From positions 1 to 42,852 of the forward strand of contig JAUNFS010000006.1 of the NCBI GenBank assembly GCA_030524925.1: a stretch of DNA of 42,852 nt. Direction: 5' to 3'. A model generated the notes under the pieces. That model saw only the letters and a program-made list of their open reading frames with translations, was not told the origin of the DNA and did not search any database. The DNA is from a bacterium (lineage in GTDB: Bacteria > Bacillota_I > Bacilli_A > RF39 > UBA660). The stretch's first letter is position 1; every line of letters starts with the position of its first letter. Below, one piece after another: positions 1-7,477 of the stretch. Both the position numbers and the translations under genes were made by a program.

Positions 1-91
1 TAGATTTTATGCTATCTAGAGAATGTTTTTCTTATACAACTGTCAAAGTAGGGTGTTTTTGTAAAAAATTTAAATTTTTAATAATTTTGTA

Positions 92-120
92 TTGATTATG
101 AGTTATTCTTATGGTATATT
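92..120 (+). promoter_or_regulatory. Promoter of the tRNA-Met gene
   Basis: A -35 box TTGATT (92-97) and a -10 box TATATT (115-120) are separated by 17 nt. Transcription would start near 127, about 13 nt before the mature tRNA. The 91 nt before it are AT-rich and show no gene that I can support; the start may be the tail of an upstream gene. Confidence 0.6.
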
Positions 121-139
121 TAATTTGTTCATTTGATAT

Positions 140-216
140 GGCGGTGTAGCTCAGTTGGCTAGAGCATCCGGTTCATACCCGGCAGGTCGGGAGTTCAAAT
201 CTCTCCGCCGCTACCA
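140..216 (+). tRNA. tRNA-Met (CAT anticodon), elongator type
   Basis: A full cloverleaf can be folded. The acceptor stem GGCGGTG pairs with CGCCGCT (first pair G-U). The D arm is GCTC/GAGC, the anticodon loop is TTCATAC with anticodon CAT, and the T arm is GGGAG/CTCTC. The discriminator A and the CCA end are encoded. The sequence closely resembles the Bacillus subtilis elongator tRNA-Met as I remember it and lacks the GC-rich anticodon stem of initiator tRNA. tRNA-Ile2 (modified CAT) is the main alternative and is less likely given this resemblance. Confidence 0.95.
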
Positions 217-236
217 ATTTAATTTGAATAATTTAA

Positions 237-262
237 AGCGACTTGTTAGAGAGTCGTTTTTA
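237..262 (+). terminator. Intrinsic terminator after tRNA-Met
   Basis: The stem CGACT (239-243) pairs with AGTCG (252-256) across an 8-nt loop and is followed by a run of five Ts. It lies 20 nt after the tRNA and just before the HD-domain gene, so the tRNA is probably monocistronic. Confidence 0.75.
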
Positions 263-299
263 TTATATAATTTGAGTAGAAAAAGTGAGTGTGTTAAAA

Positions 300-887
300 A
301 TGAAAATAGATGATGTAATAACTAACATATATAATGAGGTAAAAAGAAGATGTGAATTACCTAGTAATGTTTATGGAATTGGTGCATGGGATCATCATAT
401 TAGAGTAGTGTATGAGCTAGCAAAAAAATATGCTGATGATTATGGTGCTAGTTTTGAAATTGTTTCTATTGCAGCTTTATTACATGATATTGCAAGTGTG
501 ACAGATGCTAAGTTTACTGAAGAACATCATATCATTGGTGCTTCTATTGCTGGAGAATTGTTAATAAAAGTAGGGTATCCAAAAGATAAAATAGATTTAG
601 TTAAAAAATGTATTTTAAATCATCGTGGAAGCAGATTAATGGAAAAGACAAGCCAAGAAGAAGTGTGCATTGCTGATTGCGATGCGATGGCTCATTTTTA
701 TAGTGTTCCTAGTTTATTAAGTATGGTTTATCGTGAGAAGAAATTGGGTATAGATGAAGGAAGCAAATTTGTTTTGGATAAACTTGAAAGAAGTTATAAT
801 AAAATGTCAGATAGAGGTAAGCAACTAGTTAAAAAGCAATATGATTCTGCAAAAGATATTTTGGGACCTCTTGATTTGAAATTATAG
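300..887 (+). CDS. HD-domain hydrolase, probable metal-dependent phosphohydrolase
   Basis: A 195-residue soluble protein of the HD superfamily. Counting from the ATG at 300, the expected metal ligands appear in order: HH at 32-33 after the GAWD turn, the HD pair H62-D63 in LLHD, the HH pair at 76-77, H108 in ILNHRG and the acidic ADCDA segment at 125-129. Members of this superfamily hydrolyse phosphate esters or nucleotides; the substrate cannot be named here. A GTG at 285 would add five residues (SVLK region). Neither start has a convincing ribosome binding site, and I prefer ATG 300 because the conserved helix begins directly after it. The gene stands alone between a terminator upstream and the T-box of proS downstream. 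Confidence 0.85.
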   Translation: MKIDDVITNIYNEVKRRCELPSNVYGIGAWDHHIRVVYELAKKYADDYGASFEIVSIAALLHDIASVTDAKFTEEHHIIGASIAGELLIKVGYPKDKIDLVKKCILNHRGSRLMEKTSQEEVCIADCDAMAHFYSVPSLLSMVYREKKLGIDEGSKFVLDKLERSYNKMSDRGKQLVKKQYDSAKDILGPLDLKL

Positions 888-903
888 TAAAGTTTTGTGA
901 TTC

Positions 904-932
904 TTGATTTTATTATAAATAGATGCTATACT
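904..932 (+). promoter_or_regulatory. Promoter of the T-box/proS transcript
   Basis: The -35 box TTGATT (904-909) and -10 box TATACT (927-932) are 17 nt apart. A TG one base before the -10 box makes it an extended -10. The start would be near 939, just ahead of T-box stem I. Confidence 0.7.
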
Positions 933-944
933 TTAAGTGTTTTA

Positions 945-1131
945 AATCGCTGAAAAAGGAATGTTATTTAGGAATGCATAAAAGTGAGCTTGGTATAGTG
1001 GGAACAAGTTATGTTGATAAATGACTCCTACCTTTTGAGAGAAATGAAAACATTTCCGGGTTGACCGTTATAGAAAATAAGTAAAAGTAAGGATGGTACC
1101 GTGCTTAGCACTCCTATGGTATCATCTTTTT
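945..1131 (+). promoter_or_regulatory. Proline T-box riboswitch upstream of proS
   Basis: A tRNA-sensing leader that permits transcription of proS when uncharged tRNA-Pro accumulates. Stem I can be traced: AAAAGG (954-959) pairs with CCTTTT (1031-1036). GTTATTTA (963-970) pairs with TAAATGAC (1018-1025). CATAA (977-981) pairs with TTATG (1009-1013), and CTTG with CAAG closes the apical part. The internal loop carries the specifier CCT at 1027-1029 followed by A, a proline codon. The T-box element is at 1090-1100 (GGATGGTACC). The antiterminator pairs AGGA with TCCT and GTGC (1101-1104) with GCAC (1108-1111). The competing terminator is GATGGTACC (1092-1100) with GGTATCATC (1118-1126), then TTTTT. 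The TGGT in the bulge matches a tRNA 3' end of ACCA. Confidence 0.93.
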
Positions 1132-1145
1132 GTTTGGAGGATATT

Positions 1146-1217
1146 ATGAATTATTTTAAACGACCGAGTTTTTTATTTTTTAAATTAAGAAAGGAAGACG
1201 AGGATGAAATTAAGTAA
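1146..1217 (+). CDS. Possible 23-residue leader peptide overlapping the proS start
   Basis: A short open frame starts at ATG 1146, five bases after a perfect GGAGG (1136-1140) just past the T-box terminator. It encodes 23 residues (MNYFKRPSF..., one Pro codon, acidic end EDEDEIK) and stops at 1217, 14 nt inside proS in another frame. The proS start at 1204 has its own weaker site (GGAAG and GAGG). The arrangement suggests translational coupling: ribosomes ending the leader would release at the proS start. I know of no such peptide and cannot rule out chance, although the ribosome binding site is stronger than that of proS. Confidence 0.45.
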   Translation: MNYFKRPSFLFFKLRKEDEDEIK

Positions 1218-2487
1218 ATTAAATATTAAAAAAATAAATTTTAATGATATTGATAGAAAGTATGCTGGGCAAGATATTTTAATGAAGTTGGGTGAATTAT
1301 ATCAATTTGAAAGTGGAATTTATGCTTATGGTAACGTTTGGACAAAATTGGAACAGAATATTGAAAAAATAATAATAGAAGAACTTGATAAAGCTGATTG
1401 TGTTCAAGTTGAATTTCCAAAGCTGCAACCAAAAGGAATATGGGAAAAATCTGATAGATGGCAATTATATACTACGGAAAAAGATATTATGTTTACTGTT
1501 AATAATAATTTAGGAGATTATGGACTTGCCCCAACTGCTGAAGAGTGTGCTGCACTATTTGCTGCTAACAGAGTAATTTCGTATAAACAACTGCCAACGA
1601 TTTATTATCAGATAGGTGAAAAATTTAGAAAAGAAATTAGAACTAGAGGTTATTTGTTTAGACCAAGAACTTTTGTGATGATGGATGCTTATTCATTTGA
1701 TAAAACAGAAAAGGATATGGTAGAATCTTTTAATAAAATGCATAGTGCTTATTTAAATATTTTTAAAAGAATAGGAATAGATGTTATTCCCACAATAAGT
1801 GATGGTGGAACTATTGGTGGCAGAGTATCTGAAGAATTTCAGGCAATTTTACCACAGGGTGAGGATGTTATTTTATATAATAAAGAAAATAATATAGGTA
1901 TTAATAAAGAAGTATTAGACTATGATGATAAAGATATTTTTATAAAAGAATTAAATGGATTGTCTTTAAATGAAATGAACGAAGTTAGTACTATTGAATT
2001 AGGAAATAACTTTAAACTAGGGACTAAATATGCAGAGACGATGAAATTGTATTTTCAAGATGAAAATGGAGAAAATAAGCCATTTTATATGGGTTGCTAT
2101 GGAATAGGTGTTGGAAGAATACTAGCGACTTTAATTGAAAATAACATAATTATTAAGGATAATCAGATTAAAGGTTTTTCAATACCATATGAGATAGCAC
2201 CATATAAAGTACATATAATCTATAATGAAGATAATAAGTTAAATGCATTTAAACTTTATGAAAATCTTTTAAATAATAAAATAGATTGTATTATTGATGA
2301 TCGAGAAAATTTATCTTTAGGAAATAGAATGAATGATGTATCTTTATTGGGTACGCCAAAGATGATTGTATTAGGTTCAAAATTTGACAATCAGAGTTAT
2401 GAAGTAGAGGACTTAAAAAGTGGTACAAAAGAATTGGTTAATATTGATAATATAGTTGAATATTTAAAAAATAGTAAGAGGCTCTAG
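1204..2487 (+). CDS. proS: Prolyl-tRNA synthetase, short form without the editing insertion
   Basis: A class II aminoacyl-tRNA synthetase that charges tRNA-Pro with proline. It has the class II motifs in order: motif 1 around PKLQPKGIWEKSDRW, motif 2 around RTRGYLFRPRTF and motif 3 at GCYGIGVGRI. The C-terminal anticodon-binding domain follows (IAPYKVHIIY through LGTPKMIVLG). At 427 residues it is much shorter than the roughly 570-residue bacterial type. The segment between motifs 2 and 3 is only about 100 residues, so the YbaK-like INS domain that hydrolyses Ala-tRNA-Pro is absent. The upstream T-box with a CCT specifier independently supports the proline assignment. The start ATG 1204 lies inside a possible leader ORF. 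Confidence 0.95.
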   Translation: MKLSKLNIKKINFNDIDRKYAGQDILMKLGELYQFESGIYAYGNVWTKLEQNIEKIIIEELDKADCVQVEFPKLQPKGIWEKSDRWQLYTTEKDIMFTVNNNLGDYGLAPTAEECAALFAANRVISYKQLPTIYYQIGEKFRKEIRTRGYLFRPRTFVMMDAYSFDKTEKDMVESFNKMHSAYLNIFKRIGIDVIPTISDGGTIGGRVSEEFQAILPQGEDVILYNKENNIGINKEVLDYDDKDIFIKELNGLSLNEMNEVSTIELGNNFKLGTKYAETMKLYFQDENGENKPFYMGCYGIGVGRILATLIENNIIIKDNQIKGFSIPYEIAPYKVHIIYNEDNKLNAFKLYENLLNNKIDCIIDDRENLSLGNRMNDVSLLGTPKMIVLGSKFDNQSYEVEDLKSGTKELVNIDNIVEYLKNSKRL

Positions 2488-2498
2488 AAAGCCTTTTA
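2479..2498 (+). terminator. Weak terminator overlapping the end of proS
   Basis: AGGCT (2479-2483) pairs with AGCCT (2490-2494), followed by TTTTATTATTTT. The proS stop codon sits in the loop. The stem has only five pairs, so read-through into the next gene is likely. Confidence 0.45.
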
Positions 2499-2530
2499 TT
2501 ATTTTGGTAAAATATAGTTAGAGGTAGACT

Positions 2531-2737
2531 ATGAGTAAGTATGATAAATTGTGGAAATATGTTAAAGACGATAATAAAGAAAAATATGAACTTGGTTTTG
2601 ATGAAATAAAAGATATTTTAGGTTTTGAGATAGATCATTCTTTTTTAAAGTATAAAAAGGAGTTAGAAGACTTTGGATACAAAGTTGTTAAAATTAAACT
2701 TAAAGAAAAAAGTGTTTTGATTGAAAAGGTAAGTTAA
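2531..2737 (+). CDS. Small conserved cytosolic protein of unknown function
   Basis: A 68-residue charged protein with no signal peptide or membrane segment. The pattern (DKLWKYVKDDNKEKYELGFDEIKDIL region, then DHSFLKYKKELEDFGYKV) is one I associate with small stand-alone proteins of low-GC Firmicutes that may bind nucleic acid, but I cannot assign a function. It follows proS by 43 nt and precedes the DNA glycosylase gene by only 4 nt, so it is probably co-transcribed with the repair gene. The start ATG 2531 has GAGG about 8 nt upstream. Confidence 0.75.
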   Translation: MSKYDKLWKYVKDDNKEKYELGFDEIKDILGFEIDHSFLKYKKELEDFGYKVVKIKLKEKSVLIEKVS

Positions 2738-2741
2738 AAAG

Positions 2742-3281
2742 ATGAATAGATGTAAGTGGTGTAATTTAGATAATCTTTTATATGTTAAATATCATGATGA
2801 AGAATGGGGAGTATTAAATACTAGTGATGCTTATTTATTTGAAATGCTAATTTTAGAAAGTTTTCAGGCAGGACTTTCTTGGGAGTGTGTTTTAAATAAA
2901 AGAGAAGATTTTAGAAAAGCTTATGATAATTTTGATATTAATAAAGTAGTCAAGTATGATGAATATAAAGTACTGGAGTTATTGAGTAATGAAAAAATTA
3001 TAAGAAACAAATTAAAGATAAAGGCAAGCGTTAGTAATGCTAGAATTTTTAAGGACATTGTAAAAGAATATGGGAGTTTTTATGATTATTTGTGTTTATT
3101 TACTCAAGGAAATATTATAGTGGAATGTGATAAAACTACTAATTATTTGTCTGATCAGATATCTAAAGATTTAAAAAAGAGAGGAATGATTTTTGTGGGT
3201 TCTACAATTATATATTCTTTTTTACAAGCAATAGGAGTTATCAATTCTCATGAAGATGGATGTTTTTTACATAAAAAATAA
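2742..3281 (+). CDS. tag: DNA-3-methyladenine glycosylase I
   Basis: A base-excision repair enzyme that removes 3-methyladenine from alkylated DNA. The 179-residue protein aligns along its length with E. coli Tag (187 residues). It keeps the N-terminal RCKW, YHDEEWG, FEMLILESFQAGLSW with the conserved Glu39, and the C-terminal KKRGMIFVG and SHEDGC. The four zinc ligands of the family are visible as C4, H18, H170 and C174. The extra Cys at position 7 is not one of the standard ligands. It begins four bases after the small gene upstream and is followed by an independent ATPase gene. Confidence 0.95.
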   Translation: MNRCKWCNLDNLLYVKYHDEEWGVLNTSDAYLFEMLILESFQAGLSWECVLNKREDFRKAYDNFDINKVVKYDEYKVLELLSNEKIIRNKLKIKASVSNARIFKDIVKEYGSFYDYLCLFTQGNIIVECDKTTNYLSDQISKDLKKRGMIFVGSTIIYSFLQAIGVINSHEDGCFLHKK

Positions 3282-3314
3282 TTAATTGCATTAATAGTTA
3301 TAAAGGTGATAGAA

Positions 3315-5777
3315 ATGAATAAAGAATTAGAAGGGGTTTTTGAAGAATATAATGGTTTAAGTGAAGAAGAGGTTTTAAATTTAAGAGAAAATTATGGTGA
3401 GAATGTTTTAAAGCCTAAGAAAAAGCTACCTTTCATTTTTAGACTGCTAGCAGTTTTTAAAGAGCCAATGTTTTTACTTTTAATTATTACAGCAAGTGTA
3501 TATTTTATTGTTGGTGAGTATGCAGATGGCTGTTTAATGTTAGTTTTTGTTGTGGTAATTTCTATGATATCTTTTTTTCAAGAAAATAAGACAGAAAAAG
3601 CGTTAGAAGAACTTAGTAAGTTATCAGCAATTAATGTTAAAGTAATTAGAAATAAAATGGTAAAAACAGTTTCTAGTGAAGAATTAGTAGTTGGAGATTT
3701 GGTTATATTAGAAGAGGGAGACAGTGTCCCAGCTGATGGGATATTACTTTATGCGGAAGGTTTAGGCGTTAATGAGGCAATGCTTACTGGAGAATCTGCA
3801 GTTGTTTATAAAAACATTTTAGAAGATGATAAGAATCATTTTAAATTAAATATGGTCTATTCTGGAACTAGCGTAGTTGGTGGAGTAGGACTATTTAAAG
3901 TTAGTAGTGTTGGTACTATGACAGAAATTGGTAAGATTGGTTCTGAACTTGAAGAAATAAAAAAAGGAAAGAGTCCTTTAACAAAACAAGTAAATAAACT
4001 AGTTTATGTATGTACAATTATAAGTGTTTTAATTTGTGTTTTTACGATGATTATTAACTTTATTAATTTAGGAGATTTGAGTCTTAAAGAAAGAATTATA
4101 GAATCTATTTTAGCTGGCATTACAATAGCAATGGCAACAATACCGGAAGAAATACCAGTAATACTTACGGTGTTTTTAGCATTAGGAGCGTCTGGTCTTG
4201 CGAAAGAAAAAACACTTGTTAAGAATTTAAATGCTACTGAAACACTTGGTGCTATAAATGTATTATGTACTGATAAAACCGGGACATTAACTCAAAATAA
4301 AATGGATGTGGCTTTTGCTTATGAGAATAGTAAGTCTTTTGGTGAAAGTGCTGTTAGAGCTTCTTTAAAAATTTCAATTGATCCGATGGAAAAGGCAATA
4401 AAAAAGTATTTTAGTAATGTAAAGATTAAGCCCTTGGAGGTTTTAAGAGAATATCCTTTTTCTAATGTATCTAAAATGATGGGGATACTTTGGGCTGATG
4501 GGGTACTTTGTATAAAAGGGGCTTATGAAAGCGTGCTACCACTTTGCAAGATGACTGATGAACTTTATAAAAAGATGGTTAAAGATATTACTCATTACAT
4601 GAATGATGGATATAGAGTATTGGCAGTTGCTAGAGCTAGTAATGTTAAAGATAGTATAAATAATCTTAGTGATGTATCTTATGATTTTGAAGGTTTTATT
4701 GTTTTAGAAGATCCACCAAGAAAGAATGTATATAAGTCAGTGATGGCATGTAATAATGCTGGAATTAGGGTAATTATGATTACTGGTGATAATGGAAGTA
4801 CAGCACTTGGAATAGCTAATAAAATTGGTTTAATTAACAATGGCCATGTAATAACAGGTGAAGAACTAGAAAAAATGAACGATGATGAGTTGTTTATTAG
4901 TGTGCAGAATACAAATATTTTTGCAAGAGTTTATCCAAGTCATAAGATGAGAATAGTTGAAGCACTGCAAAAGAATAATAATGTAGTTGCTATGACAGGT
5001 GATGGAGTAAATGACGCGTCTGCTTTAAAGAAGGCTGATGTAGGAATTGCGATGGGATTAAGAGGTACTAATGTATCAAAAGAAGCAGCTGATATTATAA
5101 TTTTAGATGATAATTTTAATACAATTGTTAAAGGCGTATTTGATGCAAGAGGAATTTATAAAAATATTAAAAAAGCAATATCTTATATTTTTGTTATTCA
5201 TATACCAATAGCGCTCTTATCACTATTTGTTCCGCTTTTTAACTTACCACTGTTGTTAAAACCAATTCATATTCTTTTATTAGAATTACTTATTGATCCA
5301 ACGTCGTCAATTATTTTTCAAAGAATTAAAAATAGTAAGGATATTATGTATGAAAAACCTAGAAAGAAAGATGAAAATATTATTCATAGAAAAACAGTTG
5401 TAAGAAGTGTAGCTCAGGGTTTATTAATTTTCTTGGTAACTTTTTTAAATTATTATTTATTAATTCATTTAAATGTTATCACTAACAAAGCAATTACGAT
5501 AACTTATAGTACTTTAGTTTTGTCAATAATATTAGTTTCTTTTCAGCTTCGTACTTTAGATTCAACGTTTAAAACATTAGCTAATGCTTTAAAAGATAAA
5601 ACAGTTTTGATTGTTAATTTGGTTATAATTATGGGATTAATTTTGCTTGTTTATTTACCATATTTTAATAAGGTAGCTAATACAATGCCACTTAATATTT
5701 TAGAGTGGGGATATGTAGTTTGCATGGCAATAATATGTGTTGTTCCTTTTGATTTATTTAAGAAAAAGATTAAATAG
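3315..5777 (+). CDS. P2-type cation-transporting ATPase
   Basis: A membrane ATP-driven cation pump of about 820 residues. From the preferred ATG at 3315 (AAAGGTGA lies about 6 nt upstream; a GTG at 3306 overlaps that site), the actuator motif TGES is at 158-161. The M4 motif IPEEIP is near 276-281. The phosphorylated Asp is D320 in DKTGT, and the hinge TGDGVND lies later. Four hydrophobic helices precede and about six follow the catalytic domains, the usual P2 layout. The PEEIP form in place of the PEGLP of Ca2+-ATPases leaves the ion undetermined. M6 retains an acidic residue in LLIDPTSS. Calcium export is the first guess from family membership, with other divalent cations possible. Confidence 0.92.
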   Translation: MNKELEGVFEEYNGLSEEEVLNLRENYGENVLKPKKKLPFIFRLLAVFKEPMFLLLIITASVYFIVGEYADGCLMLVFVVVISMISFFQENKTEKALEELSKLSAINVKVIRNKMVKTVSSEELVVGDLVILEEGDSVPADGILLYAEGLGVNEAMLTGESAVVYKNILEDDKNHFKLNMVYSGTSVVGGVGLFKVSSVGTMTEIGKIGSELEEIKKGKSPLTKQVNKLVYVCTIISVLICVFTMIINFINLGDLSLKERIIESILAGITIAMATIPEEIPVILTVFLALGASGLAKEKTLVKNLNATETLGAINVLCTDKTGTLTQNKMDVAFAYENSKSFGESAVRASLKISIDPMEKAIKKYFSNVKIKPLEVLREYPFSNVSKMMGILWADGVLCIKGAYESVLPLCKMTDELYKKMVKDITHYMNDGYRVLAVARASNVKDSINNLSDVSYDFEGFIVLEDPPRKNVYKSVMACNNAGIRVIMITGDNGSTALGIANKIGLINNGHVITGEELEKMNDDELFISVQNTNIFARVYPSHKMRIVEALQKNNNVVAMTGDGVNDASALKKADVGIAMGLRGTNVSKEAADIIILDDNFNTIVKGVFDARGIYKNIKKAISYIFVIHIPIALLSLFVPLFNLPLLLKPIHILLLELLIDPTSSIIFQRIKNSKDIMYEKPRKKDENIIHRKTVVRSVAQGLLIFLVTFLNYYLLIHLNVITNKAITITYSTLVLSIILVSFQLRTLDSTFKTLANALKDKTVLIVNLVIIMGLILLVYLPYFNKVANTMPLNILEWGYVVCMAIICVVPFDLFKKKIK

Positions 5778-5782
5778 TTATA

Positions 5783-5811
5783 TTGTTTTTTAGGGTTAAG
5801 TATGCTAAAAT
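5783..5811 (+). promoter_or_regulatory. Promoter of the cadherin-like surface protein gene
   Basis: The -35 box TTGTTT (5783-5788) and -10 box TAAAAT (5806-5811) are 17 nt apart. A TG before the -10 box gives an extended form. The start falls about 20 nt before the GTG start codon at 5838. Confidence 0.6.
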
Positions 5812-5837
5812 TATTTTAGAATAGGAAGGTGTAGTTT

Positions 5838-7304
5838 GTGAAAAAATATTTATTATTTGCATTTTTATTGTTACTTCCTTGCAAGGTTTTGGCTTTTGCA
5901 TTTGATTGTCCTAGTTCAGTAACTAGTGGAGAAGAGATAAGATGCACAATTATACCGGGAGATAACCTAAATAAAATAAATGGTAATGTTGGATTTGATG
6001 ATGCGTTAGTTTTTTATGGAATATCAGGTAGCGGATTTACAAATGTAAGTAGTGGAACAAGCGTTACTTTAAATAGTGTTAAAACAAATGCAGAGATTTA
6101 TTTGAAATTTAAAGCACCAAGTGTTACTACAAAAAAAGAGTATGCGATAACATTTACAAATTTTTCGTATGTTACTGGAGATAATCGGACAAATCTTTAT
6201 GAAGCAAAATTATTTAAAGTAAATGTTGTTCCTAAGACAACAACCACAACTACAACAAAAGCAAGCGTTTTTAAAATCACTTTTGATGCTAATGGTGGAA
6301 CTGGGACTTTTAATGAATTATCTTGTACTAGCAAAAATGGAGTTTGTAATGTTGATTTAAGTAGTGTAGGAGTTCCTGTTAAAGATGGTTTTACATTTAA
6401 TGGCTGGGGAACTGTTAGAAGTTGTACTACTTCTGGGAATAAGAATGTTTATAAGGCTAAAAAGAGTACGACTTTATATGCTTGTTATACAAAAAATGGT
6501 GATACAACTACAACGACCACGACTACAAAAGTAACAACTACTACTAAGACAACGTCTACGACTACAGCTAAGACTGATATAAAATTATATTTAAAAGATT
6601 TAAGTGTTGAAGGTCAAAATATTGATTTTAGTAAGTTTAAAACAAATTATGAAATTAAGGTTTTATATGAGGTTGAAAGTATTAAAATTAATGCTGAAGC
6701 AGCTAGCGAGGGTATAAATACTGATTATCAAAATGAAGTAAATTTAGAAGTTGGTGAAAATGAAATCCCAATTACGCTTAGTGATGGGACGACTTCATCA
6801 GTTTATACTTTAAAGGTAATAAGGCTTAAAGAAGGCGAAGAAATTAAAGATGCTTCTAATGATGCTACTTTAAAGTCTTTAGTACTTACTGGTTATAATA
6901 TTGGATTTAATTCTACAGTAACAAGTTATGAACTAACTGTTAAATATAACGTTAGCAATATTGAGGTAAAAGCTACACCTAATGATGAGAATGCTAAGTT
7001 TGTTATTACTGGTAATAGTGATATTGCAAATGGAAGTGTTATAAAAGTTGATGTGCAGGCTGAAGATGGAACACTTATGTCTTACAAAATAAATATTGTA
7101 AAGCAAAACTTTTTTCAGACTTATAAAAATTATTTTTTAATGGGTGCAGGAGCGGTATTACTTATTTTAATAATTTTAATTATTGTTGATAAGAAGAAAA
7201 AAGTAAAAAAAATACCGAAAACTACTGTTGTAAAGAAATCAAGTAATATTAAATCTAGTGGTTCTAGCAATAAATCAAATGGAGTTGAAGTTTTAAAGAT
7301 GTAA
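5838..7304 (+). CDS. Membrane-anchored surface protein with InlB-type repeat and two cadherin-like beta-sandwich domains
   Basis: A 488-residue exported protein. Residues 1-19 form a signal peptide (KKYLLFAFLLLLPCKVLA). A beta-rich domain resembling cohesin follows (about 20-130), then a Thr-rich linker. Next comes an InlB/Listeria-Bacteroides-type repeat (FDANGGTGTF...GFTFNGWGT, about 145-215), then a second Thr-rich linker. Two cadherin-like beta-sandwich domains follow (about 248-330 and 341-420). One membrane helix (NYFLMGAGAVLLILIILIIV) and a Lys-rich cytoplasmic tail end the protein. This is a type I membrane protein displayed outside the cell, probably adhesive or structural; the ligand is unknown. 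The GTG start has GGAAGG eight nt upstream. It has its own promoter and a strong terminator. Confidence 0.85.
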   Translation: MKKYLLFAFLLLLPCKVLAFAFDCPSSVTSGEEIRCTIIPGDNLNKINGNVGFDDALVFYGISGSGFTNVSSGTSVTLNSVKTNAEIYLKFKAPSVTTKKEYAITFTNFSYVTGDNRTNLYEAKLFKVNVVPKTTTTTTTKASVFKITFDANGGTGTFNELSCTSKNGVCNVDLSSVGVPVKDGFTFNGWGTVRSCTTSGNKNVYKAKKSTTLYACYTKNGDTTTTTTTTKVTTTTKTTSTTTAKTDIKLYLKDLSVEGQNIDFSKFKTNYEIKVLYEVESIKINAEAASEGINTDYQNEVNLEVGENEIPITLSDGTTSSVYTLKVIRLKEGEEIKDASNDATLKSLVLTGYNIGFNSTVTSYELTVKYNVSNIEVKATPNDENAKFVITGNSDIANGSVIKVDVQAEDGTLMSYKINIVKQNFFQTYKNYFLMGAGAVLLILIILIIVDKKKKVKKIPKTTVVKKSSNIKSSGSSNKSNGVEVLKM

Positions 7305-7310
7305 TGTTTG

Positions 7311-7333
7311 AAAGATGAGAAATCATCTTTTTT
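7311..7333 (+). terminator. Strong intrinsic terminator
   Basis: AAAGATGA (7311-7318) pairs with TCATCTTT (7323-7330) around a GAAA loop, followed by a T run to 7333. It isolates the surface protein gene from the slippage-prone promoter that follows. Confidence 0.9.
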
Positions 7334-7426
7334 GTATGGTAAAAAATAATATTTGAGCTGTCCTATTTTTGACAAAGTGAAAAATTTCTAGAAGCAACTT
7401 CTCGTCAGAGTTTTCCACACTCCTAG

Positions 7427-7454
7427 TTGACACGGGGGGGGGTTGTTATATAAT
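7427..7454 (+). promoter_or_regulatory. Consensus promoter with a G9 tract in its spacer; probable phase-variable switch
   Basis: A perfect -35 box TTGACA (7427-7432) and a perfect -10 box TATAAT (7449-7454) are separated by 16 nt. Nine of those spacer bases are an uninterrupted run of G (7434-7442). One added G gives the optimal 17-nt spacer and one lost G gives 15, so slippage in the tract should change promoter strength. Transcription would start near 7461, just before the large surface protein gene at 7478. The same logic is known for promoter-spacer homopolymers such as the poly-G tract of Neisseria porA. Confidence 0.85.
7434..7442. repeat. Homopolymeric G9 tract
   Basis: Nine consecutive Gs in a genome that is otherwise strongly AT-rich; I see no other G run of this length in the window. 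It lies wholly within the promoter spacer of the surface protein gene. Confidence 0.95.
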
Positions 7455-7477
7455 AAAAGAAGAAAATAGGTGGTAGA

